Positions 18,332-26,968 of a stretch of 64,000 nucleotides of DNA are shown piece after piece. Numbering within the stretch: the first letter of the stretch is position 1; the number at the start of each line of letters is the position of its first letter. The notes beneath the pieces were generated by a model. It worked only from the letters and a program-made list of their open reading frames with translations. It was not told the DNA's origin and ran no database searches. The position numbers and the translations under genes are program-made. The DNA comes from Tamilnaduibacter salinus (lineage in GTDB: Bacteria > Pseudomonadota > Gammaproteobacteria > Pseudomonadales > Oleiphilaceae), in the NCBI RefSeq assembly GCF_003096655.1, contig NZ_QEKQ01000005.1:186001-250000 (forward strand), read 5' to 3'.

Positions 18332-19360
18332 TTACTGGTTCGTAACTTCCTTCAGATCTTCCTTGAACTGGTTCAGCAGCTCTTTGCCGCTTTCGCCAGT
18401 CATTTCGATGAACTTCTTCTCAACCTGCGGTGCACGCTCCTTGAAGCGTTGAACCTGCTCTTCGTTCAGTCGCGTCACCGTCACCTCATCGCTGTCTGCC
18501 TTGATCTTCTCAAGGGATTTCTCAGCCAGACCGCTGATGTGCTCGATGATCTTCTCAAACGCGTAGTCAGCCGCGTCCTGAACCAGTTGCTTGTCCTCGT
18601 CGGACAGGCCGTTGTAGAAGTTCTGGTTGGCCATCATCGCGGTGGTGAACCAGCCGTGCTTGGTGAAGATCAGGTTCGGTGACACTTCGTACAGACCGCC
18701 GGATTCGATCCAGAAGATCGGGTTCTCCTGACCCTGAATCATGTTGGTCTGCAGTGCGCCGTACACCTCACCCCAGGGCAGCGGCGTCGGGGTGGCGCCA
18801 AAGGCGTCGTAGGTCTCCGACAGCAGCGGATTGGTCATCACCCGGATCTTCTTGTTATTGAAGTCCTCGGGTTTGGTGATCTTCTCATCAGCCGTGACGA
18901 CCATCTCGCCTTCCGGATACATCTGCAGCAGTTCAAGGCCGTGGTTGGCGTAGAGTTCCGGGAAGTCCTCGTTGATGGCCTCACTCTCACGGAAGAACTG
19001 GATGACCGTTTCCATGTCGGTAGGCATCAGGTAGGGAATGAAGAAGATCTGGGCTTCGGGAATCAGAGAGCCGGTGAAACCAGGCGACTGGTTCACGAAC
19101 TGCAGAATGCCGTTCTGCGTCTGTTCCATGATGTCGTCGGACTCGCCCAGCTCGCCGAAGCGATAGATCTGCAGGGTGTGGTCAGAATTCTCTTCGATGT
19201 ACTCCTTGAAATCGTGGGCGAATACGTCCTGGACGTCGCCTTCGTATTCTTCGTGTGCGTAGCGCCAGTTGGCGGCATTCACCGCGTTGGCCGCCGTCAT
19301 GGTGGCGAAAGCGATGGCCGAAATACCGGCCAGTTTCCTGAATTTGCTGGCGGTGCTCAT
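18332..19360 (-). CDS. teaA: Ectoine/hydroxyectoine TRAP substrate-binding protein TeaA
   Basis: 342 residues with an N-terminal signal peptide (to about A-N-A-V-N-A). I moved the start to 19360, where AGGGAG precedes the ATG; the longer reading frame upstream has no signal and no ribosome site. The mature protein is recognisable as TeaA by long conserved stretches such as W-R-Y-A-H-E-E-Y-E-G-D-V-Q-D-V-F and G-E-L-G-E-S-D-D-I-M-E-Q-T-Q-N-G, and by the ligand region L-P-W-G-E-V-Y-G and E-N-P-I-F-W-I-E-S-G-G. It delivers ectoine from the periplasm to TeaBC, serving osmoprotection. Confidence 0.93.
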   Translation of the reverse strand: MSTASKFRKLAGISAIAFATMTAANAVNAANWRYAHEEYEGDVQDVFAHDFKEYIEENSDHTLQIYRFGELGESDDIMEQTQNGILQFVNQSPGFTGSLIPEAQIFFIPYLMPTDMETVIQFFRESEAINEDFPELYANHGLELLQMYPEGEMVVTADEKITKPEDFNNKKIRVMTNPLLSETYDAFGATPTPLPWGEVYGALQTNMIQGQENPIFWIESGGLYEVSPNLIFTKHGWFTTAMMANQNFYNGLSDEDKQLVQDAADYAFEKIIEHISGLAEKSLEKIKADSDEVTVTRLNEEQVQRFKERAPQVEKKFIEMTGESGKELLNQFKEDLKEVTNQ

Positions 19361-19675
19361 CGAGTAGTCTCCCTTTTCTCGTTGCTTCACTGTTTTGTTA
19401 CATTCAAGAACATTGGCAAATAAGTCCGGGTTCCGCAAGAAAATAAGCGAATTTGAGGAGCCCCGTGCCCTTAACTTCAAGCTTAGTCCACATTTCAGCC
19501 TTTTACTGCCATACTTTGGTGGATACATGTCGTGATAGGCGATAGGTCCTCTGCGCGATCCGAAACGGGCCTGTCCCGTGGATGGAGACGGCTTTGGGCG
19601 ATGTCACGAGGGGTGCAGACACGGCGGGGCATAAAAAAGCCCCGCAGAGAGCGGGGCGCTAAAAACGGTGACGGC
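19361..19675. other. Intergenic region upstream of teaA
   Basis: 315 bases with no gene. The part near 19400-19480 is AT-richer and presumably carries the osmoregulated teaA promoter, but I cannot assign boxes with confidence. The far end holds the terminator of the PEP-CTERM gene. Both transcripts run on the minus strand. Confidence 0.5.
19631..19657 (-). terminator. Intrinsic terminator of the PEP-CTERM gene
   Basis: Perfect GCCCCGC/GCGGGGC stem with a five-base loop, followed on the minus strand by a run of six T residues, located 19 bases after the stop codon of the PEP-CTERM protein gene. Confidence 0.88.
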
Positions 19676-20515
19676 TTACTGGGTTGAGCGCCGACGGCGC
19701 GACAGTGCCAGCCCGGCCAGCGCAAGCGCGAGCAGGGCCAGAGTGCCGGGCTCCGGAACGGGGTCCGGGTCAGGATCCGTGCCGTTCTGGCAGTCAGGAT
19801 CGTCCGGGAACTCCACGCAGAAGTCACTTTCCGTGATGCCGGCGTACAGGACGTTGGCCTGAGAGTAGTTGTAGAACCCGAAGGAACCGTCATCGAACGA
19901 GCCCAGCCCGAAATCGGCGGCCGTGACATCCAGCTCCAGAACATCGTCTACCCAGACCTTGATCAATTGCGAGGTGAACAACAGGTCGAAGGCATACTCG
20001 GTGTTGTCGCTCCAGCCGGTCGCGCCGAGATTGGTCGCGCTGGCAATCTGGGTCACTTCGTCATCGGGATGCTGCCAGAAGGACCCTCCGGTGCCCGTCG
20101 TGTTGCCATTCGTGCCATTCTCAACGTGAGAGATCGACAGCCCCTGATCCCAGCCAGACTGGTCCCCCTGTTTCCAGTCGATCAGGTAGTAGTCTGCGTT
20201 GGCGTCAAAGATCTCGCCAGCGTCGTAACCAAGTGCAAAGCCGATGAAGTCATTGTCGCCGCTGGTGGTGACCTGGATGGTCCCGCTCAGTTCCGTTCCC
20301 TGCGTGCTGGTGGTGGCCGGATCAAAGAAGATCGTGGGTGCTCCGTTGACCGTCTGCAGGACGGAGTCGTTACCCGGCTGCACATTCCAGCTCGATGATC
20401 CGCCATTGGCGGTCCAGCCACTTAGGTCTACCGGAACCGGCACGGCGAACGCCCCTGGTGCGGCCAGCACTGCCGCGAGCGCCAGCGCGCAGGTGCCCTT
20501 CGTAAGATGATTCAT
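19676..20515 (-). CDS. PEP-CTERM sorted exported protein with thrombospondin-C-like domain
   Basis: 279 residues. The start at 20515 follows GGGGGAA and gives a signal peptide ending A-F-A. The body (about 30-225) is beta-rich with F-I-G-F-A-L-G-Y-D and Y-Y-L-I-D-W-K-Q-G-D, which resembles the C-terminal lectin-like fold of thrombospondins (TSP_C). A D-P-D-P-D-P linker leads to the sorting tail V-P-E-P-G-T, a hydrophobic helix and R-R-R-R. PEP-CTERM proteins are processed by an exosortase and usually go to the cell surface or matrix; no exosortase gene is in this window. An isolated monocistron with its own terminator. Confidence 0.85.
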   Translation of the reverse strand: MNHLTKGTCALALAAVLAAPGAFAVPVPVDLSGWTANGGSSSWNVQPGNDSVLQTVNGAPTIFFDPATTSTQGTELSGTIQVTTSGDNDFIGFALGYDAGEIFDANADYYLIDWKQGDQSGWDQGLSISHVENGTNGNTTGTGGSFWQHPDDEVTQIASATNLGATGWSDNTEYAFDLLFTSQLIKVWVDDVLELDVTAADFGLGSFDDGSFGFYNYSQANVLYAGITESDFCVEFPDDPDCQNGTDPDPDPVPEPGTLALLALALAGLALSRRRRSTQ

Positions 20516-20752
20516 GACGCGTTCCCCCTTTGGGTGGATCTGGTGACCGTACAGCGACGAAATAAGCCGCAAAATGGGCGCCAGCGGAGCAGGAGCCGAA
20601 GTCAAACAAGAGCATGGGGAGGGCCTTGGGGCGGTTCCGGACAGGGTGTCGTAAAAAAAGCTGACGGAAAGTCAGGCCGGAGCCGGGGAACTGTAAAGAA
20701 TCGATGATCGGGAAGGGCCCGGCGAGCCGGCGCCGGGCGTTCCGTTTGCGTC

Positions 20753-21199
20753 TTACTCGGGCCGGCTGATCTGGTATTGGGCCAGCTTGGTCCGGGTCGC
20801 TTCCGACAGGGGATGGGAGGAGCGTGACTCGTCGTTCATCTGCACGATCACCGTCTCGGCCGTCGCCGCACAGGTGCCGTTCTGGAAAATGCCCTGGAGT
20901 AACTGAATCGAACTGTTGCCGATCCGCGTGATGGCGGTGCCGATATCGACGGTGCCCGGCCAGGTGATCTCAGAGCGCAGTTGCAGATTGAGGTTCGCGA
21001 TCACAAACGAGGCGCCGTCCGAGGCCAGCGGATCGTCCGGCGAATACAGGAACTCGACCCGCCCGGTTTCCAGAAACGTCGAGAACAGCGCATTGTTCAC
21101 ATGCCCCTGCCGGTCCGTGTCGGCATAGCGGAGCTTGTCGTAGGTGCGGGACGGGAAGTCGTCCAGGGTGAGCGGTTGGGTGGTGTCGTTCGGTGCCAT
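20753..21199 (-). CDS. Acyl-CoA thioesterase, 4HBT/hotdog family
   Basis: 148 residues of hotdog fold with the 4-hydroxybenzoyl-CoA-thioesterase-like active-site segment R-Y-A-D-T-D-R-Q-G-H-V-N-N-A-L-F near residue 25 and the F-L-E-T-G-R helix. The expected acyl-CoA substrate is unknown. Repeat R1 copy 2 starts 24 bases upstream of its start and must lie in or over its promoter. Confidence 0.85.
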   Translation of the reverse strand: MAPNDTTQPLTLDDFPSRTYDKLRYADTDRQGHVNNALFSTFLETGRVEFLYSPDDPLASDGASFVIANLNLQLRSEITWPGTVDIGTAITRIGNSSIQLLQGIFQNGTCAATAETVIVQMNDESRSSHPLSEATRTKLAQYQISRPE

Positions 21200-21223
21200 A
21201 GACCTTCTCTCGTTGACGGGACA

Positions 21224-21392
21224 CTAGGAGTCTGCGCGGTAGAAAGTCGCACCGCTGCGACCGCCCCACTGCGGTCCCTTTTGAGCGCTCATTGTCGTTA
21301 CATAGAACCACTATGCGCCTCAAATGACCGTCAAAATGGCCTCGCAGTGGGACGATCTCGCCTGGCACGATTTCTACCGCGCAGACTCCTAG
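21224..21392. repeat. MITE-like repeat R1, copy 2
   Basis: A 169-base copy with near-perfect palindromic ends: CTAGGAGTCTGCGCGGTAGA at the left and its inverse at the right, so CTAG sits on both termini. It contains a 12-base insertion relative to copy 1 at 4211-4362 and the same internal inverted pair. It lies between the divergent thioesterase and BtuF-like genes. Confidence 0.88.
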
Positions 21393-21494
21393 CGTGCGAT
21401 TGTCATCGGTTCGGGCTCCATTGTCAGCCCCGTCGGAATACTGGCATGTGTCGCTGGGTTTCTAGCGCGGCCGGACAGCCGGTATAGTGCCCCC

Positions 21495-22286
21495 ATGAGC
21501 TACCCACAACGCATCGTCTGCCTCACCGAAGAAACCACCGAGACCCTGTACGCCATCGGGGCCGAGGATCGGATCGTCGGCATCTCCGGTTTTACCGTCC
21601 GGCCCGAACGGGCGCGGAAAGAAAAGCCCAAGGTGTCCGCCTTCACGTCCGCCCGGATCGAGCGGATCCGCGAGCTGGAACCAGACCTGGTGCTGGGTTT
21701 CTCCGACATGCAGGCGGACATCGCGGCGGAGCTGGTGCGGGCGGGCATCGACGTCCACATCTTCAACCACCGCACCGTGGCAGGCATTCTCACCATGATC
21801 CGCACACTGGGCGGCATGCTCGGCCTCGCGGACCGAACCGACCCCTACGCGGACGAACTGGCCGCCCGGGTGGACGCCGTCCGCGCGAGGCAGGCAGAGG
21901 GCCCACGACCGCGCGTTTACTTTGAAGAGTGGGGCGACCCGATGATCAGCGGCATCGGCTGGGTGTCCGAACTCATCGGCATTGCCGGGGGCGACGACAT
22001 CTTCCCCGAACGCGCCGCCGAACCCGGCGCGCTGGAACGGATCATCAAAGACCCCCAGGAGGTCGTGGACCGCCAGCCCGATATCATCATCGGCTCCTGG
22101 TGCGGCCGCAAATTCCGGCCCAAAGAAGTCGCCGAACGCCCCGGCTGGGATGCCATCCCCGCCGTGGCCAACAACCACCTCTACGAAGTGAAATCGCCCA
22201 TCATCCTCCAGCCCGGACCGGCGGCGCTGACGGATGGGCTGGAGGCGTTGTGTGGGATCGTGGATGGGGTGAGGGAGCGCCTTTAA
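21495..22286 (+). CDS. BtuF-like cobalamin/iron-type substrate-binding domain protein
   Basis: 263 residues of the class III periplasmic-binding fold used for cobalamin and siderophores: R-I-V-C-L-T-E-E-T-T-E-T-L-Y at the N-terminus, P-D-L-V-L-G-F-S in lobe one, a long linking helix, and P-D-I-I-I-G-S-W-C in lobe two. Unlike BtuF it has no signal peptide or lipobox; it begins directly with the first strand. No btuCD-like permease or ATPase gene is nearby. It may be a cytosolic ligand-binding protein or depend on another start, but no upstream in-frame signal is present. Confidence 0.75.
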   Translation: MSYPQRIVCLTEETTETLYAIGAEDRIVGISGFTVRPERARKEKPKVSAFTSARIERIRELEPDLVLGFSDMQADIAAELVRAGIDVHIFNHRTVAGILTMIRTLGGMLGLADRTDPYADELAARVDAVRARQAEGPRPRVYFEEWGDPMISGIGWVSELIGIAGGDDIFPERAAEPGALERIIKDPQEVVDRQPDIIIGSWCGRKFRPKEVAERPGWDAIPAVANNHLYEVKSPIILQPGPAALTDGLEALCGIVDGVRERL

Positions 22287-22328
22287 GGCGTCTCCCGCTT
22301 CCAAAGGCCGGCCCTGGCCGACTCACGC

Positions 22329-24614
22329 TTATTTGTAACACCGCACGTGCGTTGCGATTTTCCGAACGATTCTGGGGCCATTGCCGGCGGCGTCCGATTC
22401 GCGACTGGTCAGAACGTCAACACCATTCGCCCGCAGGAATCCCCGGGCGACGTGGCCCTTTATCACGAAATTGGCGTTCTGAACATCGGTTTTGAATTTG
22501 GTCCGGAAATACTCCTGATTTACCGTGCTCACCACCACGGCGACCACATTGCCGTCCTTGTCGACCACGGGGCCACCGCTATTCCCCGGCTGGATGGGCG
22601 CTGTGGTCTGATAGTGCGTGGACAGGCCTCCCATTCCCTCCAGTCCGGAGATAATGCCATTGGTGAGGTTCCCGGACTTGGTCAGCGTGTGGGATAACGG
22701 AAAGCCGAAGATATAGACCGGGTCGCCCAAACGCGGATCGCTGTGGGTTCGGAACCGCGCCACCATGGGCACATCGAAATCGGTGGTTTTGAGCAATGCC
22801 AGATCGTCCTTTTTCGACACGTTGACCAGCCTTGCGTCAGCGATCGGGTTGCCCAGAGTACGGATTTCGAGTCTCTCACACTCGTCGACCACGTGATGAT
22901 TGGTCAGGACGTGGCCGCGGTCTGAAACGAAGAAGCCCGTGCCAGTGCCGGCCAGAGACGGGTCGCCCTCGTCGGCCTTGGGCCGTGGGCTGCCTGCCGT
23001 CGCCTTGCAATCGGGGTAGCGGCTTTGATTGTTCTGACGCCAGGCATCAAACCGGGTCCCGTGGGCTTTGCGTCGGTTGGCGGGATACTCCTCCCGGATC
23101 GTGGTCATCAGGTTCTGGAGGACTTTGTTCTGTTTGTCAGTGAGGCTGCCCATCCGGTTGTTGCCCGATGTGGACAGCTTGTCCGCCGCCAGGAACCAGT
23201 AGACGGATTCGGCGCCACTTTTCTCCACGCCTTTGCCCTGGTAATAGGCAAACCCCAGCTTGAAGGCGGCCATGGCGTGTCCGTCCGCCGCTGCCTTCTT
23301 GTACAGTTCAACACCACGGGCCGGGTCCCTGGTGATGCCCTTGCCGATGGTGGTCAGGAAGCCCAGCAGATATTCCGAGGTCGGCAGCTCTGCCGCCACG
23401 GCCTGGCGCAACAGGGGAACCGCCTTTCGGGGAGCGTCCTCCTTCAGCAGAAGATGAATGGCCATCGCTTGCGCCTTGCAGGCGGATTGTGCCGATGCGG
23501 GCGGTTTCGGCTCGGGTTTTGGCGCCGGTTTGGGTGGCGGTTCTGGTTCGGGTTTCGGTTTAGACTTGGGCGCCCCTTCCGTGTCCGCCTCAATGTAGCG
23601 CCAGAAATTGTCCATGTGCCGGGACAGAATGGTCTCGTACCGTTCCGATTCCTTCAGCCGAGCCAGCCCGGCATTGAACCGGTACATGAAGGCCGTTCCC
23701 CGGGCATGGGTTTTGGAGACAACCACGTGCAGGCCCTCGATGGAAATGGGGCGCTCCATGGCTTTCACCTGACTCTCCAGGCCCTGCTCCTTGATGGTCA
23801 GCCGGCCGGTGAATTCGTTGACCGTCACGCCATCAATCTGGCCGCGGACCAGTCGCTGAAAGCAGTCATCCAGACTCTCTCCCCGGACCAGTTTGACGTG
23901 TCCCTGCGACAGCCATCGGCGGCCTCTGCGATCGAGATCGTGGTCGTAATAACCCTTGGGCCGGCACAGGGTCTTGCCGTGCAGATCCGCGTCCTCGCGG
24001 TACTCAAAGCCGGCGTTTTTGCGGGTGAACAGCAGCACAAGCATCTCAAAGAGCGGCTCCGAGAAATGAAAGTTCCGGCAGCGCTCGTTGGACCGGTTTT
24101 CCTCACAGTTGGGCTGGAGCCAGGGGAAGCCGACGTCATATGCCTTCTTATCCAGCAGCGGGAACAGGTGTTTGGACCAGTCATCCTCCCACGTCAGGGA
24201 GAAGGGGACGGGGGACGGGCTGTTTTCGAAGGAGGCGTTCACCAGTTCCGTGATCAGGCCGCCGCCGGGGAGTGATTGCCCTGTGAATGGCTCATAGTTG
24301 CCGCCGGTCAGCAGCTTAAGGTCGGCGTCGTCCTTCTGCAGTGTGCGCTCATCGGCTTCGCTGCTTTCCAGGCAGGGGATCCGGAGCCGGGTGCCGCGGG
24401 GAATGTCGCTGGGGTTGCTCCTTAGTGCATCCCGGTTGGCGTAATAGATCAGTGTCCACTTGCGCCCGTCGCCATAATACGTGTTGGCGATGTCGTAAAT
24501 CGTTTCGCCGGTGCGGGTCACGTGTGTGCCTCCGCAACGTTCCGCAGCGACCCCATTCGACAGCGACACCACCAACAACAGCGCCCCGATGATGAATGAC
24601 TTTAACGTGTGCAT
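22329..24614 (-). CDS. LysM / solute-binding / Sel1 / trypsin-like protease multidomain protein
   Basis: 761 residues, exported (signal peptide to about residue 24). Domains in order: LysM at 27-81, likely peptidoglycan-binding; a family-3 type solute-binding domain at about 95-340; a Lys/Pro-rich linker at 350-373; Sel1-type repeats at about 395-475; and a DegP/HtrA-like trypsin domain at about 555-735 with the full triad His574 (T-N-H-H-V-V), Asp604 (K-D-D-L-A-L-L-K) and Ser679 (Q-P-G-N-S-G-G-P). No PDZ domain follows. The first two domains are closely paralogous to the upstream gene at 24657-25703. I know of no characterised protein with this arrangement. A ligand-gated, wall-anchored protease is a reasonable hypothesis. 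Confidence 0.88.
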   Translation of the reverse strand: MHTLKSFIIGALLLVVSLSNGVAAERCGGTHVTRTGETIYDIANTYYGDGRKWTLIYYANRDALRSNPSDIPRGTRLRIPCLESSEADERTLQKDDADLKLLTGGNYEPFTGQSLPGGGLITELVNASFENSPSPVPFSLTWEDDWSKHLFPLLDKKAYDVGFPWLQPNCEENRSNERCRNFHFSEPLFEMLVLLFTRKNAGFEYREDADLHGKTLCRPKGYYDHDLDRRGRRWLSQGHVKLVRGESLDDCFQRLVRGQIDGVTVNEFTGRLTIKEQGLESQVKAMERPISIEGLHVVVSKTHARGTAFMYRFNAGLARLKESERYETILSRHMDNFWRYIEADTEGAPKSKPKPEPEPPPKPAPKPEPKPPASAQSACKAQAMAIHLLLKEDAPRKAVPLLRQAVAAELPTSEYLLGFLTTIGKGITRDPARGVELYKKAAADGHAMAAFKLGFAYYQGKGVEKSGAESVYWFLAADKLSTSGNNRMGSLTDKQNKVLQNLMTTIREEYPANRRKAHGTRFDAWRQNNQSRYPDCKATAGSPRPKADEGDPSLAGTGTGFFVSDRGHVLTNHHVVDECERLEIRTLGNPIADARLVNVSKKDDLALLKTTDFDVPMVARFRTHSDPRLGDPVYIFGFPLSHTLTKSGNLTNGIISGLEGMGGLSTHYQTTAPIQPGNSGGPVVDKDGNVVAVVVSTVNQEYFRTKFKTDVQNANFVIKGHVARGFLRANGVDVLTSRESDAAGNGPRIVRKIATHVRCYK

Positions 24615-24656
24615 TCCCGACTCCTTGACTCCCGGATGATCGTGGTCCGTCCGTCT

Positions 24657-25703
24657 TCAGAATTGTTCCCAGAAGCGTGAAAGATGGCGATCAACAATCG
24701 ACTGATACCGCCCTGAGTCCTTGATGGCATTGAGGCCGTCGTTGACCTGTCCGATCAGTCGCTCGGCCTGCGGATGATCACGATGCACCAGCACATGAAG
24801 CCCCTCGATGGAAAGCGGGCGGCTCTGCACAATCCGGACCCGGTTCTCAAGGTTCAGGCGCTTCATGGCGGAGCGCCCGGTGAATTCGTTGAGGGCGACC
24901 GCGTCCACGGAACCCGTTGTCAGCATCCGGAAACAGGCATCCACGCTGTCAGGCTGCTTGAGGACAACGCGGTTATTGGTGAGCCAGAGGCGACCGTTCT
25001 TCTCCAGGTCGTGGGTGTAGTAGCCGTCGGGGCGACAGAGCGTTTTCCCATGGATGTCGGATTCGTCCTGGAAGACAAAGCCGCCGGACCGGTCGACGAA
25101 TAGCAGAACCAGCATCTCGAACATGGGATCGGAAAAGAGAAAGTGGCGGCAGCGCGTATTGTCCGGGGTCTGTCGGCAGTCGGGTTTGAGCCAGGGAAAG
25201 CCCAGGTCGTAGGTCCGGTTCGACAACAGTGGATCCAGGTGTCGTGACCAGTCATCCACCCACGCAACCCCGAAGCTGGTCACCCCGGGGGTATTGTTGA
25301 GGGCCGAGTTGACCACATCGGTCACCAGCCCGCCGTTGGGAAGCTCTTTTCCTGTGAACGGCTGGTAGTTGCCTCCGGTCAGAACCTTGATGGACTTGCC
25401 CTCAGCCGCTTGCCAGCCCGGTGTGGGTGCACTGGTCGCGGCAGCGTTCAGGCAGCCGATATGCAGCCGCGTTCCGATGTGGATCAGGTGTGGGTTGGTG
25501 CCGATGGTCCGTATGTTGTTGTTGTAGATCACGGTCCATTTGCGGACATCGCCATAGGCGCGCCCGGCGATGCGCGAAAGCGTGTCGCCCGGCTGGACGC
25601 GGTAGGCCTGGTCGCAGGGGATATCGGCCCAGGCGGCGGGTGGGAACAGGAGAATGAGACAGACGAGCACACCAATGTGCGTTGCCAGTCGAACACGGAT
25701 CAT
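24657..25703 (-). CDS. LysM plus family-3 solute-binding domain protein
   Basis: 348 residues with a signal peptide to about residue 26, LysM at 30-84 and a family-3 type solute-binding domain at about 100-345, no C-terminal extension. It shares with the downstream protease fusion the segments L-T-G-G-N-Y-x-P-F-T-G, D-D-W-S-x-H-L, G-F-P-W-L-x-P, F-E-M-L-V-L-L-F, D-I/L-H-G-K-T-L-C-R-P and S-I-E-G-L-H-V. No ABC permease or ATPase gene is nearby, which argues against a transport role. It lies 42 bases upstream of the fusion gene and is probably co-transcribed with it. Confidence 0.88.
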   Translation of the reverse strand: MIRVRLATHIGVLVCLILLFPPAAWADIPCDQAYRVQPGDTLSRIAGRAYGDVRKWTVIYNNNIRTIGTNPHLIHIGTRLHIGCLNAAATSAPTPGWQAAEGKSIKVLTGGNYQPFTGKELPNGGLVTDVVNSALNNTPGVTSFGVAWVDDWSRHLDPLLSNRTYDLGFPWLKPDCRQTPDNTRCRHFLFSDPMFEMLVLLFVDRSGGFVFQDESDIHGKTLCRPDGYYTHDLEKNGRLWLTNNRVVLKQPDSVDACFRMLTTGSVDAVALNEFTGRSAMKRLNLENRVRIVQSRPLSIEGLHVLVHRDHPQAERLIGQVNDGLNAIKDSGRYQSIVDRHLSRFWEQF

Positions 25704-26026
25704 TGCGAGTCTCTCCTTTCAGAGCGTCTGACAGACAACCGAGCGGACAGGGATGTTGTCCATTTCTGTGTCAACACCAAAACGGTTTGAGACTGCTATC
25801 AGTGCCTGGGTTGGTCAGGCCATGACCTTCAATGAGTCAGCGGCGCCAGCACGGCGAGGAGAGACAGCATGATCACGAACGGGGCAAGTGGTTGGTGCGA
25901 AGGTCCCCGTTGGCGGGCTTCTCCATGCTCGGTTGAGTTCGTTCCTTCGGTTCGGGTCTTTTAACTCTTAGCAATTCGGGGAAGGTTGTCAAGTAATGTG
26001 TCGGGATTGTTGGCCCGTTCGGCCGA
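25704..26026. other. Intergenic region upstream of the LysM gene pair
   Basis: 323 bases with no gene. On the minus strand a TTGACA hexamer (about 25768-25773) lies within the palindrome listed next and about 65 bases before the start of the LysM gene; a convincing -10 is not evident. Confidence 0.4.
25754..25776. promoter_or_regulatory. Operator-like palindrome upstream of the LysM gene pair
   Basis: TGTTG...CAACA inverted repeat of 23 bases with further partial symmetry (GTC/GTGTC), overlapping a TTGACA -35-like hexamer on the minus strand. It resembles an operator for a dimeric regulator. No regulator gene is adjacent. Confidence 0.35.
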
Positions 26027-26881
26027 TTACGCTCTTCTCTTGAAAACGCGAGCGATCAGGAACACCGCGAGAACCGGAAGCCCATATTGGGAAAAGAAGG
26101 CTGCCGCAGTGGCGACGTAAGCCAATAGGTCCACGCTTACGATATCCATGAGTGCGACGACGACGGGCCCCGCCATGATTCCCCCGACGGCCATGGCGAT
26201 GTACCCCGCCAGGATGGAGAACACCGGGAAGGACCAGCGATTGGGCAGATAGCGCCGGGTCCCGAGCCAGAAGATCGCGGTCACAATCAGCGGCCATGCC
26301 AACGAGAAGTACAGGGTCAGCGTCCCGACCGTGCCGTGCTGGTTTGGGTGGAGATCGACGGTTTCCCCCCGTTGAATCCTCTGAATCCAGTCGTCGACCG
26401 TTTCCTCCCGGCCTTCCCAGAAGCTCCGTATCCCCTCAAGGTACTCGACGACGGCCTCGTGCTCGCCTCGGGAAAGCATGGCCCTGGCCAGATCGAGCGT
26501 CGGCCCGAAACTGTCGAGTTGAGGCGAGCCCGGGGACTGGCCCGCCTCGATCAGGTGTTGTCTGGCGCTGGCGACGTCATCGGTCTCCAGGGAGACAAGG
26601 CCCAGTATGCGGTGGCTGAAGTGAATGGCGTTGCCATAGTTCCAGTCGCATTTGTGGTCGGCCGCGAGAGCAAGGTACTCCCGTGACAACGCTTTGACAC
26701 GGTCGTAATCGCCATCCTGATACGCCTCACCAATCAGACTCTCCATTCCATAAAAACGGCTGAGCTCCGCGGTCAGCCCGGACGTTTCCGGGCAGTCAGA
26801 GCACTGAGGCTGTTGTTCACAGGCGAATGCTGGGAGGTGATGGAGAAGGGCGAGGATAAGGAACAGTCTGATTGTTGGCAT
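26027..26881 (-). CDS. Hypothetical exported/membrane protein with TPR-like N-terminal half
   Basis: 284 residues. The start at 26881 gives a signal peptide (F-L-I-L-A-L-L-H-H-L-P-A-F-A-C). Four Cys lie near the mature N-terminus (C-E-Q-Q-P-Q-C-S-D-C). Residues about 45-150 are helical with A-x-x-H-L-I-E-A-G-Q and similar TPR-like spacing; the last 100 residues form three hydrophobic helices. I do not recognise a family. Topology suggests a periplasmic helical domain tethered to the inner membrane. It is the gene preceding the LysM pair on the same strand, 324 bases away. Confidence 0.7.
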   Translation of the reverse strand: MPTIRLFLILALLHHLPAFACEQQPQCSDCPETSGLTAELSRFYGMESLIGEAYQDGDYDRVKALSREYLALAADHKCDWNYGNAIHFSHRILGLVSLETDDVASARQHLIEAGQSPGSPQLDSFGPTLDLARAMLSRGEHEAVVEYLEGIRSFWEGREETVDDWIQRIQRGETVDLHPNQHGTVGTLTLYFSLAWPLIVTAIFWLGTRRYLPNRWSFPVFSILAGYIAMAVGGIMAGPVVVALMDIVSVDLLAYVATAAAFFSQYGLPVLAVFLIARVFKRRA

Positions 26882-26968
26882 AGAACGTCCGTGTGGTTGC
26901 AGGTCCGTCAAGGTATGTATTGGCGATTCGTCCGGCAGGGGGAAGGTAGAAGTTGCCGCTCGTAAAAC

